61,303 bases of DNA from assembly GCA_029978335.1 (NCBI GenBank), contig JAPOJQ010000009.1:1-61303 (forward strand), in the 5' to 3' direction. The translations under genes and the position numbers were made by a program. Shown here in pieces: positions 34,501 through 42,474 of the stretch (position 1 is the stretch's first letter; each line of letters begins with the position of its first letter). Origin of the DNA: Actinomycetota bacterium. Lineage in GTDB: Bacteria > Actinomycetota > Acidimicrobiia > Acidimicrobiales > Ilumatobacteraceae. Below the pieces are notes generated by a model. That model was not told the DNA's origin. It searched no databases and worked only from the letters and a program-made list of their open reading frames with translations.

Positions 34501-35538
34501 ATGTCACTTCGTCTTGGCTACAGCGTCGGGTACTGGTCCTCGGGACCACCTCCTGGCGCTCTCGAAGCAATTCTTGAGGCAGAGCGACTCGGGTTTGACT
34601 CGGTGTGGTCGGCCGAGGCCTACGGCTCTGACGCTCTCACACCACTTGCATGGTGGGGCGCGCGCACCTCAAGTATTCGCCTTGGTACAGGCATTATTCA
34701 GATGTCGGCGCGCACACCAGCAGCCACTGCCATGGCAGCGATGACACTCGACCACCTCTCGGGTGGAAGATTCATTCTTGGACTCGGCGTCTCAGGACCC
34801 CAGGTGGTTGAAGGCTGGTACGGCCAGTCGTATCGGCGACCGCTCGAGCGCACCCGCGAGTACGTGAGCATTGTTCGTTCGATCATGCGACGAGACGCAC
34901 CGATCGTGCACAAAGGAGCGCAATACCGGCTGCCGTATGACGGCCCCGACGCGAGCGGGCTGGGCAAGCCCCTTCGCTCAACCGTTCACCCGCTCCGAAC
35001 CGACATTCCGATCTTCATCGGCGCCGAGGGACCCCGCAATGTTGCACTCGCAGCCGAGATTGCCGATGGCTGGCTCCCGCTCTTTTTCTCTCCGTCGGAA
35101 GACGCCTTCTATCGCGCCTGCCTCGAGGAAGGTTTCGCCACGTCAGGAGAATCCAATAAGGCCGATCGATTCGAAATTGCAGCGCCGGTTCCGGTGATTC
35201 CCGGAGATGATGTCGAAGCGTGCGCCAACATGATTCGACCGATGCTCGCCCTCTACGCCGGCGGCATGGGGGCCAAGGGGACGAACTTCCATTTCGACGT
35301 CTTCGCCCGCATGGGCTACGAAGACGTGGCCCTCAAGGTGCAACATCTCTATCTCGAGGGGCGAAAGGACGAAGCCGCCGCCTCGATCCCCCTCTCCATG
35401 GTCGAAGATGTGGCGCTGGTTGGTCCGGCAGGAAAGATTCGTGAAGAACTGCAGCGTTGGGAGGACACGTGCCTCACGACCATCCTCTTATCGGGACCTC
35501 CGACGTTGCTGCCGGTACTTGCCGACATCCTCGGTTAA
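34501..35538 (+). CDS. LLM-class F420-dependent oxidoreductase
   Basis: A 345-residue luciferase-like monooxygenase-fold protein. Features are LGYSVGYWSSGPPPGAL, ERLGFDSVWSAEAYG, TGIIQMSARTPAATAMAAMTLDHLSGGRF (key residues GxIxQMSARTPA, LDxLSxGR) and IFIGAEGPRNVALAAEIADGW, matching the F420-binding branch of the family in actinobacteria, near the Rv3520c type. The exact reaction is unknown. It follows ald by 37 bases on the same strand and may be co-transcribed. npdG in this window could supply reduced F420. Confidence 0.87.
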   Translation: MSLRLGYSVGYWSSGPPPGALEAILEAERLGFDSVWSAEAYGSDALTPLAWWGARTSSIRLGTGIIQMSARTPAATAMAAMTLDHLSGGRFILGLGVSGPQVVEGWYGQSYRRPLERTREYVSIVRSIMRRDAPIVHKGAQYRLPYDGPDASGLGKPLRSTVHPLRTDIPIFIGAEGPRNVALAAEIADGWLPLFFSPSEDAFYRACLEEGFATSGESNKADRFEIAAPVPVIPGDDVEACANMIRPMLALYAGGMGAKGTNFHFDVFARMGYEDVALKVQHLYLEGRKDEAAASIPLSMVEDVALVGPAGKIREELQRWEDTCLTTILLSGPPTLLPVLADILG

Positions 35539-35544
35539 CGGGAC

Positions 35545-35697
35545 CTAGTCACAGCAACTATCGCGCCAACCGCACGAACTGCAACGAAAATGAGCATGCT
35601 CCGGGGCCAGATCTCCCCCGCATAGCGGGCACTCCGGAAACGTTCCAAGTGGGGCGCGACAGGCCTGAACGGTGGTTGCTGGCTCTTCAATTGCCAT
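35545..35697 (-). CDS. 50-residue zinc-ribbon protein
   Basis: A short gene of 50 codons. After a leader MAIEEPATTVQA the product carries two CxxC knuckles, CPLCGG and CSSCGW, 13 residues apart, with HAHFR between them and an ending RDSCCD. This is a classic zinc ribbon. It starts at ATG 35697 and stops at TAG 35545-35547, seven bases from the convergent LLM gene stop. It is divergent from the MFS gene. Function unknown; DNA, RNA or protein binding are all possible. Confidence 0.7.
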   Translation of the reverse strand: MAIEEPATTVQACRAPLGTFPECPLCGGDLAPEHAHFRCSSCGWRDSCCD

Positions 35698-35737
35698 CTG
35701 CCCATCTTGTCGTGGTCAATGTCACGTAGGGTGGACA

Positions 35738-35766
35738 CGGTACCGATTCAGCCATTCCCGGTACCG
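35738..35766. promoter_or_regulatory. Two CGGTACCG palindromes 21 bases apart upstream of the MFS gene
   Basis: The eight-base palindrome CGGTACCG occurs at 35738-35745 and again at 35759-35766. The spacing of 21 bases is two helical turns, so a dimeric regulator could bind both on one face of the DNA. The pair lies between the zinc-ribbon gene (minus) and the MFS gene (plus, ATG 35778), overlapping where a -10 element (TACCGT, 35762-35767) would sit. Confidence 0.5.
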
Positions 35767-35777
35767 TAGGGCCGCCC

Positions 35778-37067
35778 ATGAATGTCCTGCACCGAGATCA
35801 GCTGCGGCCCGGCACCGCCCGCTCCGCACTTCAGCATCGACACTTCAGACTCCTCTTTATTGGCGCTGCTCTCTCCAATGTCGGAACCTGGATGCAGAAC
35901 TTCGTACTTCCGGCATATCTGGACGTTCGAACCGGTTCAGCGGCGCTCGTTGGTTTGCTCGTCTTCGCTCAACTTGGACCGCAACTCTTTGGCTCGATCC
36001 CTGCTGGCGTGCTCGCCGACCGCGTGAACCGAACCGCACTCGTGCTCATCATGCAGGCGACCATGATGTGCCTTTCGATTGTGCTTGGTCTCCTCGCAGG
36101 ATTTCACGCTCCGCTGTGGACCATCTTCGCTGTCCAACTTGCCATGGGCATTGCGAACACCACACAAGCGCCAGCATTCAACGCAAGCTTGCCGACATTG
36201 GTGCCACGAGCTGACCTACCCGGGGCGGTGAGCCTCACCTCTGCGATGATCAATGGCAGTCGTATTGCCGGCCCTGCACTGGCCGCACTCCTTGGCGCAC
36301 TTGGGTTCGAGCTGTGGCAGCTGTTCCTCGTGAACGCTGCCACCTATGTGTTGTTGATGGTGCCACTCGCTCGGCTTGGACTCCCGCGCGTCATCAGCGC
36401 GAATACGGCTCGGGGGGGGGGTGCGCTGACGACGGGGATGCGCCTCGCACGAGGTCGGCGCGTGCTAGGACGATTGTTGGTGTCAATGTCAGCGTTCTCG
36501 GTGATCAGTCTTCCCTACATCGGCCTCTTTCCGTCGGTCGCCCGATTGAACCTTGGCCTCGCGGCTGACGGCGCCGCGTACAAGGTGCTCTACGTGGTGT
36601 GGGGCACCGGAGCGTTCGTCGGCGCACTATCGGTCGGCACGGTCTTTGCCGGTGTCGATCGTCACCAAATGATCCGCCGCGGTTATCTCCTCTTCGCCCT
36701 GTTTCTCGGGGGGTTCGCGGTCATGTCGTCGTACGTTCCCGCCGTGCTCGTGTCGTTTGCTTTGGGTTTTGTCTACTTCCAGGTCGCCACGACCATGGTC
36801 ACCGAGTTACAGCACAACCTCACCGATGGCGAGCGCGCTTCGATCATGCCGCTCTGGTTCATGGCCTTCGGCGGCAGCATTCCAATCGGGAACCTGGTGT
36901 TCGGACCACTCATGGACGCCATTGGTGCGCGGTGGACCCTGCTCATCGGCGCAGTTGCCGCAGCCATCAATGCGCTGTGGTCAGATCTTCGCCGACTCTC
37001 CGCAAGCGATTTCCTCACCGAGTCGGCGCATGGCGATGCGGCCAGTGGGCCGTCACGGCTCCACTGA
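35778..37067 (+). CDS. MFS transporter, probable drug or metabolite exporter
   Basis: A 429-residue protein with about twelve membrane helices. The N-terminal half has FRLLFIGAALSNVGTWMQNF and GVLADRVNRTALVL, the motif A region between helices 2 and 3 seen in exporters of the EntS/DHA3 type. Substrate unknown. A run of ten G (36412-36421) lies in the central loop region and encodes Arg-Gly-Gly-Gly in frame. The 3' end overlaps the convergent murF gene by 15 bases. Regulation through the twin CGGTACCG sites is plausible. Confidence 0.87.
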   Translation: MNVLHRDQLRPGTARSALQHRHFRLLFIGAALSNVGTWMQNFVLPAYLDVRTGSAALVGLLVFAQLGPQLFGSIPAGVLADRVNRTALVLIMQATMMCLSIVLGLLAGFHAPLWTIFAVQLAMGIANTTQAPAFNASLPTLVPRADLPGAVSLTSAMINGSRIAGPALAALLGALGFELWQLFLVNAATYVLLMVPLARLGLPRVISANTARGGGALTTGMRLARGRRVLGRLLVSMSAFSVISLPYIGLFPSVARLNLGLAADGAAYKVLYVVWGTGAFVGALSVGTVFAGVDRHQMIRRGYLLFALFLGGFAVMSSYVPAVLVSFALGFVYFQVATTMVTELQHNLTDGERASIMPLWFMAFGGSIPIGNLVFGPLMDAIGARWTLLIGAVAAAINALWSDLRRLSASDFLTESAHGDAASGPSRLH

Positions 37068-38363
37068 GTGCTCATTGAGTGCAGCAACCACCCATTCCAG
37101 CCCTGCGGATCGGCTTGCCTTCACGAGTACGACAACAGTTGTCGTCGCGCACAAGTCCAGAATGGTCCGTGCAGGATCAGGATCCGGCTCGACGCCATAG
37201 AGCGATGTACCAACAGCGACGAGCGACACATCGAGTTCAGCAGCGAGCGCTGCAATGCGACGGTGGGCATGCTCGGGGTCGTCTACTTCGGCCATCTCAC
37301 CCACCAGCGCCACATGCCGCCCACCATCAAGACCCACCAAGGTCCGTAAAGCAGCCTCCATTGAGGTTGGATTGGCGTTGTACGTATCGTCGATTACCAC
37401 AAGACGATCGGTAACGCGCCGAAGGTCCATTCGCTGACCGCTCACGCTCGCCTTGGCAAGTCCTTGCGCAGGCGTCACCACCTCTCCGGTGACCACACCA
37501 GCCACGGCAAGCGCAGCGAGCGCGTTGATCGCCATGTGCTCGCCAGGAATCGACAGTTGAAGGTCAGCGGATCCCCACGGCGTCACGACCGTGCCGTGTG
37601 CACACATTGCAGCATCAAACCTCAGCGAAGAGAACGACACATCACCGCCGTTGCCAAAGGTCACGACGTCCGCGTCCGTGAGGGCCGCCATCGCTGCCAC
37701 TCTTGGATCTTGCGCGTTGAGCACGGCGGTGCCGGTGCGAGGAAGTGCCTGCACGAGTTCCGCTTTGGCTCGTGCAACTCCATCAATGCCGCCAACACGA
37801 GCCGTATGAGCCTCGCCCACACGCGTCACCACACCAATCGACGGCTCAGCAATGCTGCACAGACGCGCAATCTCACCGAAGCCGCGCATTCCCATCTCCA
37901 ACACCAACACATCGGTGTCGTCTGGGGAATTCACGATGGTGTACGGGAGCCCCTGATCATTGTTGAAGCTCTTCGGACTCGCCGAGATGCGTCGTCGACC
38001 CAAGGCCGCCACGGTGAGGTCTTTGACCGAGGTCTTGCCAACCGAGCCAGTGATACCGACTACCGGCGCCGAGGACAGGCGACTCGTGCGCAGCCCGTTG
38101 CCAAGGCGTCCGAATGCCGCAAGCACGTCGTCAACCACCACGAACACCGGTGCGTCGACCGGACGAGCAACGAGTGCGGCGCTCGCACCATGCTCAAATG
38201 CATGCGCAACGTGATCATGCCCATCACGCTCACCGGACAATGCAACGAAGAGTTCGCCTCGAGCCAACGTCCTCGAATCAAACGACACGCCGTCGAGTTC
38301 GACGTCAACCCCATGCAACGTCCCTCCGGTCAGCCGAGCGAGTTCGGATGCCAAGAAGCGCAC
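37053..38363 (-). CDS. murF: UDP-N-acetylmuramoyl-tripeptide:D-alanyl-D-alanine ligase
   Basis: MurF adds the D-Ala-D-Ala dipeptide to the peptidoglycan precursor in the cytoplasm. The 436-residue product begins RFLASELARLTGG with SFDSRTLARGELFVAL, the ATP-binding GITGSVGKTSVKD, FNNDQGLPYTIV, LEMGMRGFGEI and DDTYNANPTSMEAAL, all MurF hallmarks. The likely start is GTG at 38363; upstream sequence in frame is antisense to ddl. It lies head to head with ddl, with four bases between the two start codons. Confidence 0.93.
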   Translation of the reverse strand: MRFLASELARLTGGTLHGVDVELDGVSFDSRTLARGELFVALSGERDGHDHVAHAFEHGASAALVARPVDAPVFVVVDDVLAAFGRLGNGLRTSRLSSAPVVGITGSVGKTSVKDLTVAALGRRRISASPKSFNNDQGLPYTIVNSPDDTDVLVLEMGMRGFGEIARLCSIAEPSIGVVTRVGEAHTARVGGIDGVARAKAELVQALPRTGTAVLNAQDPRVAAMAALTDADVVTFGNGGDVSFSSLRFDAAMCAHGTVVTPWGSADLQLSIPGEHMAINALAALAVAGVVTGEVVTPAQGLAKASVSGQRMDLRRVTDRLVVIDDTYNANPTSMEAALRTLVGLDGGRHVALVGEMAEVDDPEHAHRRIAALAAELDVSLVAVGTSLYGVEPDPDPARTILDLCATTTVVVLVKASRSAGLEWVVAALNEHSVEP

Positions 38364-38367
38364 ACTG

Positions 38368-39465
38368 ATGGACAGTACCGTGAGAGGTGTGCCTGCTGAC
38401 GTCACCCGATTGATCCTCGTGTACGGGGGACGCTCAGCCGAGCATGACGTGTCATGTTCAACCGCGCTGCATGTGCTTCGTGCCGTAGCGGCAGATCGAT
38501 ATGAGGTCACTGCGATCGGTATCTCCACCGGTGGTGAATGGTTCCAACTCGACTCAGAATCGCTGTCGGCAGCGCGTTCAGGAATGCTCACCGCATTGCC
38601 AATTTGCGGCACCGCCCTCATGTCTGGCGACATCGGGGTGAACGGTGCTGCCAACAATGCAGACACCGTGGTGTTCCCACTGCTCCACGGTCACCTCGGC
38701 GAGGACGGCACCATGCAAGGGCTGCTTGAAGTGCTCGACGTGCCCTACGTTGGGTCGGGCGTCTTGGGTTCTGCGCTCGCAATGGACAAGGCAATGGCAA
38801 AGTTGGTGTGCGCCGCCGACGGCATACCTCAAGCCCAACACCTCGTGCTGCGTGATCGTCCTCGTGATGTCGACGGCGTATCCCGTACGGTCGAGCAGCA
38901 GCTGGGATTTCCCTGTTTTGTGAAGCCAGCTAACATGGGCTCGTCGATCGGGGTGGCTCGAGCAACCACGACGCTCGAGCTCGCACGTGCGATCGATGAC
39001 GCACTCACCTACGACCGGATGGTGATCGTCGAAGAGGCGATCGTTGGTCGTGAAATCGAAGTCGCCGTTCTCGGCAATGACGAACCGCAGGCCTTCGGAC
39101 CGGGCGAAGTGATTCCCGCGGATGTCTTCTACTCCTACGCCGACAAGTACCTCGACGGCCGATCGACGGTGATGATTCCTGCCGATCTTCCGCATGAGGT
39201 CGCCGACCAGGCGCGCGAATTGGCCCTGCGAGCGTTCCGACTTCTGCGCTGCAGCGGCCTTGCGCGTTGCGACTTTTTCTTCGAGGAACACGGACGCGGC
39301 CTGCTCCTGAACGAAGTCAACACCATGCCTGGGTTCACCCCGATTTCGATGTATCCGAAGATGGTCATTTCAAGCGGCATTGGCTATAGCGACCTCATCG
39401 ACCGGCTGGTTGACTTGGCGCTCGCCCACCATGCGGCGCACCCTCGCCGGGTTGATCGCGGATAG
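38368..39465 (+). CDS. ddl: D-alanine:D-alanine ligase
   Basis: Ddl makes the D-Ala-D-Ala dipeptide that MurF uses. The 365-residue ATP-grasp protein has LVYGGRSAEHDVS, PLLHGHLGEDGTMQG, GSGVLGSALAMDKAM, FVKPANMGSSIGV and LLLNEVNTMPGFTPISMYPKM (key residues EVNTMPG). ATG at 38368 is given; GTG codons at 38380 and 38389 are also possible starts. It is divergent from murF with no room for a conventional promoter region, so each promoter must overlap the neighbouring coding sequence. Confidence 0.94.
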   Translation: MDSTVRGVPADVTRLILVYGGRSAEHDVSCSTALHVLRAVAADRYEVTAIGISTGGEWFQLDSESLSAARSGMLTALPICGTALMSGDIGVNGAANNADTVVFPLLHGHLGEDGTMQGLLEVLDVPYVGSGVLGSALAMDKAMAKLVCAADGIPQAQHLVLRDRPRDVDGVSRTVEQQLGFPCFVKPANMGSSIGVARATTTLELARAIDDALTYDRMVIVEEAIVGREIEVAVLGNDEPQAFGPGEVIPADVFYSYADKYLDGRSTVMIPADLPHEVADQARELALRAFRLLRCSGLARCDFFFEEHGRGLLLNEVNTMPGFTPISMYPKMVISSGIGYSDLIDRLVDLALAHHAAHPRRVDRG

Positions 39466-39477
39466 CCGAGCGATGCC

Positions 39478-40071
39478 CTAGGGCGCCAGCGCCGCTCTAA
39501 GGAAGGCACGAAGCTGATCTCGCAGTTGACGCAAACCTGCGGCATCTGGGACCCAGCCCACCGTGTCGAGTAGTTGCCGGTCGGTTCCGATGCCGGTCAC
39601 CGTTGCGTACACCATGGCCGCGATGAGCCCGGGGTCCCCCATCCTCAGCGAGCCACACGCCATCTGCTGTTCGAGGTAGGAACGGGCGTCGGTGATGTGC
39701 GGAGCGAGTCGTTCAGCCAAGTGCCGAACGTGATGGGGGTCGAGACGGCCCACCTCGCGAATCAAGCCAAGGAGCGTCGGTCGGCGCACCACGGGCCGGA
39801 ACACGGCACACACGATGCTGTCGATCCGGTCCAACGGGTCGGGTCCACTCGCTCGAATCGCTGCATCCATGACCGCGACGAGTTCAAACGCGGCACGATC
39901 GAGAACCGCATTCACGAGTTCAGCCTTGGATGCAAACCAATAGAGCAGACTTTGCTTTCGGACCCCAACCACCGATGCGATGTCGTCGAGTGAGACCGCG
40001 TCAACGCCGCGCGCACCAAACAGATCGAGCGCAGCATCGAGTATTCGCTCGCGTGTTGGTGTGGATCCCAC
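39478..40071 (-). CDS. TetR family transcriptional regulator
   Basis: A 197-residue regulator with an N-terminal TetR helix-turn-helix (TRERILDAALDLFGARGVDAVSLDDIASVVGVRKQSLLYWFASK; key residues LDLFxxxG, DIAxxxGVxKxxLYxxF) and a variable ligand-binding domain. The GTG start at 40071 lies 48 bases from the divergent fatty acyl reductase operon, and a symmetrical dyad fills that gap. Local repression of the operon and of itself in response to an acyl or alcohol ligand is inferred. Confidence 0.9.
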   Translation of the reverse strand: MGSTPTRERILDAALDLFGARGVDAVSLDDIASVVGVRKQSLLYWFASKAELVNAVLDRAAFELVAVMDAAIRASGPDPLDRIDSIVCAVFRPVVRRPTLLGLIREVGRLDPHHVRHLAERLAPHITDARSYLEQQMACGSLRMGDPGLIAAMVYATVTGIGTDRQLLDTVGWVPDAAGLRQLRDQLRAFLRAALAP

Positions 40072-40079
40072 GTGCCATT

Positions 40080-40117
40080 TTTAGCAGGCGCCTACCAACC
40101 GGTAGATACGTGCTAAA
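40080..40117. promoter_or_regulatory. Nested-dyad operator between tetR and the acyl reductase operon
   Basis: The sequence is fully symmetrical in layout: TTTAGCA, 5 bases, CTACC, 4 bases, GGTAG, 5 bases, TGCTAAA. The outer seven-base and inner five-base arms share one centre near 40098.5, as expected for a site bound by two TetR dimers or one extended dimer. A promoter for the operon can be read in the same bases (TTAGCA, 16 bases, TAGATA), which would leave the ATG at 40120 almost leaderless and make binding directly repressive. Confidence 0.72.
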
Positions 40118-40119
40118 CA

Positions 40120-42474
40120 ATGGCCGTGATCGCTGATCGATTGGGGGGACGCCGGATAGCAGTAACCGGCGCAACCGGCTTTGTGGGCACGGCGCTCGTG
40201 GAGCGTCTATTACGGGGTGCTCCCGACTGTTCATTGGTGCTGCTCGTGCGCGATGGCCGTCGCACGTCGGCTGCGCGTCGCACCGAGCGGGAAATTCTGG
40301 CAAACGATGCATTTGACCGCCTCCGCGAGTCGATGGCTGGTGGTGGTGAGACGTTTGAGGAAATGTGTTCCCGACGTATCACCACCATTAGCGGTGACGT
40401 CGGCATGGATGGACTCGGACTCAATGATGAGGGACGTGAGATCATGCGCACGGTCGACACGATCATCCACTCCGCGGCCACGGTGTCGTTCGACAGCCCA
40501 CTCGACCAAGCCGTCGAAATCAATCTGCTCGGCCCAACCCGTATCGCTCGGTTGTGCCACGACCTTGGAATCACCCCACACCTTGTAGCGGTCTCGACCT
40601 GCTACGTGGCAGGCAATCGACGCGGCACTGCGCCTGAAGAACTCGTGTCTGAAGGCCCTTTCGATATCGGACTCGATTGGCGCCGAGAAGTCGAATCGTC
40701 ACGACGGCTCCGTGGCGATACCGAGGCGGACAGCCGACGTCCCGAGCGGCTCAGCGAATTCCGTCGACGTGCCCGATCCGAACTTGGTGCTGCTGGCGCC
40801 CCCGCTCTTGCCGCAAAGACTGAACAGATCAGGGAGCGATGGGTTCGCGATCAACTGGTTACCGCTGGGCGAAGTCGAGCAGCGAGCGTCGGATGGCCCG
40901 ACGCATACGCGTTTACCAAAGCGCTGGGCGAGCAGGCATTGGTCGAGAGCCGCGGCGACGTGCCTGTCTCGATCGTTCGCCCCTCAATTATCGAATCGGC
41001 GTGGGCAGAGCCGCGACCGGGGTGGATTCGCGGCTTCCGTATGGCCGAGCCGGTGATCATCTCGTATGCGAGAGGCCTCTTGCGAGAGTTTCCTGGCGTC
41101 CCAGAAGGGACCATCGACGTCATTCCTGTCGATCTTGTGGTTGCCGCAATTATCGCTGTTGCCGCAGCAGGTCCGGAATCCGCGCCGTTCATCTCCCATG
41201 TGGCCTCAGGCGGGGTGAATCCACTTCGATACCGCACCCTTGTTGACCACGTGAGCGCATGGTTCACTGCACACCCGCTCTATGACAACGAGGGCCAGCC
41301 CATCGTGGTTCCTGAGTGGCGCTTCCCGGGCCGTGGAAAGGTGCAGACACAACTCAGCCGAGCAAAGACACTGATTGCCCGGGCGGAGTCAGTGCTGCAA
41401 GCACTGCCCCTGCGAGGTGAGCGTGCTGAACTGTCAGCGACGTTGGAAACGCGCCGGATGGAAGTTGAACGGGCGCTTGAGTACGTTGAGCTCTACGGGC
41501 TCTACACCGAGTGCGAAGCGATTTACCAAGTCGACAACCTGCTCTCGCTGTGGGAACAGCTTGACGACGCTGACCGAAACGCATTCTGTTTCGATCCCCG
41601 AGTGGTCGACTGGAGCCACTACGTCAACGAAATACATCTGCCGTCGATCATTCAGCACGCCCGAGTAAAGACGACTCCTGGTCGGTCGCGCACCGGTGAT
41701 CGGTCCTCACGACTGCGCTCACAGGTCCTCGACGCAAAACGACAAGTGGCAGCCTTTGACCTCGAGAACACGCTGATCGCGTCGAACGTGGTGGAGAGCT
41801 ACTCCTGGCTCGCCACTCGGCGTCTCGATCCAATGGAGCGACTGCGCTACACGGCACGCACACTTGCTGAGACACCGGGACTCTTGCGAATGGACCGGCG
41901 GGATCGCACGGATTTCCTTCGGCACTTCTATCGACGCTACGAAGACGCACCGATTGAGCAGATTGAGACCGACGTCGACGCGATGCTGACCGGTCTGATC
42001 TTGCGCAAGAGTTTTCCAGAAGGCATCCGACGTGTTCGCGAACACCGAGCAGCGGGCCATCGAACCGTGCTGATTACCGGAGCGCTCGAATTTAACGTGG
42101 CAGGACTCAAGCCGCTCTTCGATGAAATCGTTGCCGCAAAAATGTCGGTACGAGCCGATGGAACGCTGTCCGGCGAGATGGTTGCAGTGCCGCCAACCGG
42201 CGAAGCCCGAGCACAGATTCTGGCTGATTATTGCGATGCCGAGGGGTTCCGCCTCGATGAGTGTGTCGCCTACGCCGACTCCTCATCAGACCTGCCGCTG
42301 TTCGAGGCCGTTGGCTTCCCCGTCGCGGTCAATCCAGAGACGCGTCTCGCCGCGATTGCCCGAAAGCGTGGATGGCTTGTGGAGCATTGGGGCACTTCCC
42401 GAGGCTTCAGTAAGCCCCTGCTTCCCATTGGGCCCGTGCTCTCAGAGGCAGAACGCCGAAGGACGTTCCGATGA
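40120..42474 (+). CDS. Fatty acyl-CoA reductase fused to a HAD-IB phosphatase-like domain
   Basis: A 784-residue two-part protein. Residues about 10-515 are an alcohol-forming fatty acyl-CoA reductase like that of Marinobacter: NADP motif GATGFVG (17-23), VSTCYVAG, catalytic Tyr263 and Lys267 in YAFTK, IVRPSIIESA, IDVIPVDLV and a C-terminal sterile domain with FDPRVVDWSHY. Residues about 540-760 are a HAD subclass IB domain with FDLENT (Asp547, Glu549, Thr551), Thr653 in ITGA and ADSSSD (Asp720, Asp724). The second motif I aspartate is Glu here. It heads a TetR-flanked operon and overlaps the ADH gene by four bases. Confidence 0.88.
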   Translation: MAVIADRLGGRRIAVTGATGFVGTALVERLLRGAPDCSLVLLVRDGRRTSAARRTEREILANDAFDRLRESMAGGGETFEEMCSRRITTISGDVGMDGLGLNDEGREIMRTVDTIIHSAATVSFDSPLDQAVEINLLGPTRIARLCHDLGITPHLVAVSTCYVAGNRRGTAPEELVSEGPFDIGLDWRREVESSRRLRGDTEADSRRPERLSEFRRRARSELGAAGAPALAAKTEQIRERWVRDQLVTAGRSRAASVGWPDAYAFTKALGEQALVESRGDVPVSIVRPSIIESAWAEPRPGWIRGFRMAEPVIISYARGLLREFPGVPEGTIDVIPVDLVVAAIIAVAAAGPESAPFISHVASGGVNPLRYRTLVDHVSAWFTAHPLYDNEGQPIVVPEWRFPGRGKVQTQLSRAKTLIARAESVLQALPLRGERAELSATLETRRMEVERALEYVELYGLYTECEAIYQVDNLLSLWEQLDDADRNAFCFDPRVVDWSHYVNEIHLPSIIQHARVKTTPGRSRTGDRSSRLRSQVLDAKRQVAAFDLENTLIASNVVESYSWLATRRLDPMERLRYTARTLAETPGLLRMDRRDRTDFLRHFYRRYEDAPIEQIETDVDAMLTGLILRKSFPEGIRRVREHRAAGHRTVLITGALEFNVAGLKPLFDEIVAAKMSVRADGTLSGEMVAVPPTGEARAQILADYCDAEGFRLDECVAYADSSSDLPLFEAVGFPVAVNPETRLAAIARKRGWLVEHWGTSRGFSKPLLPIGPVLSEAERRRTFR

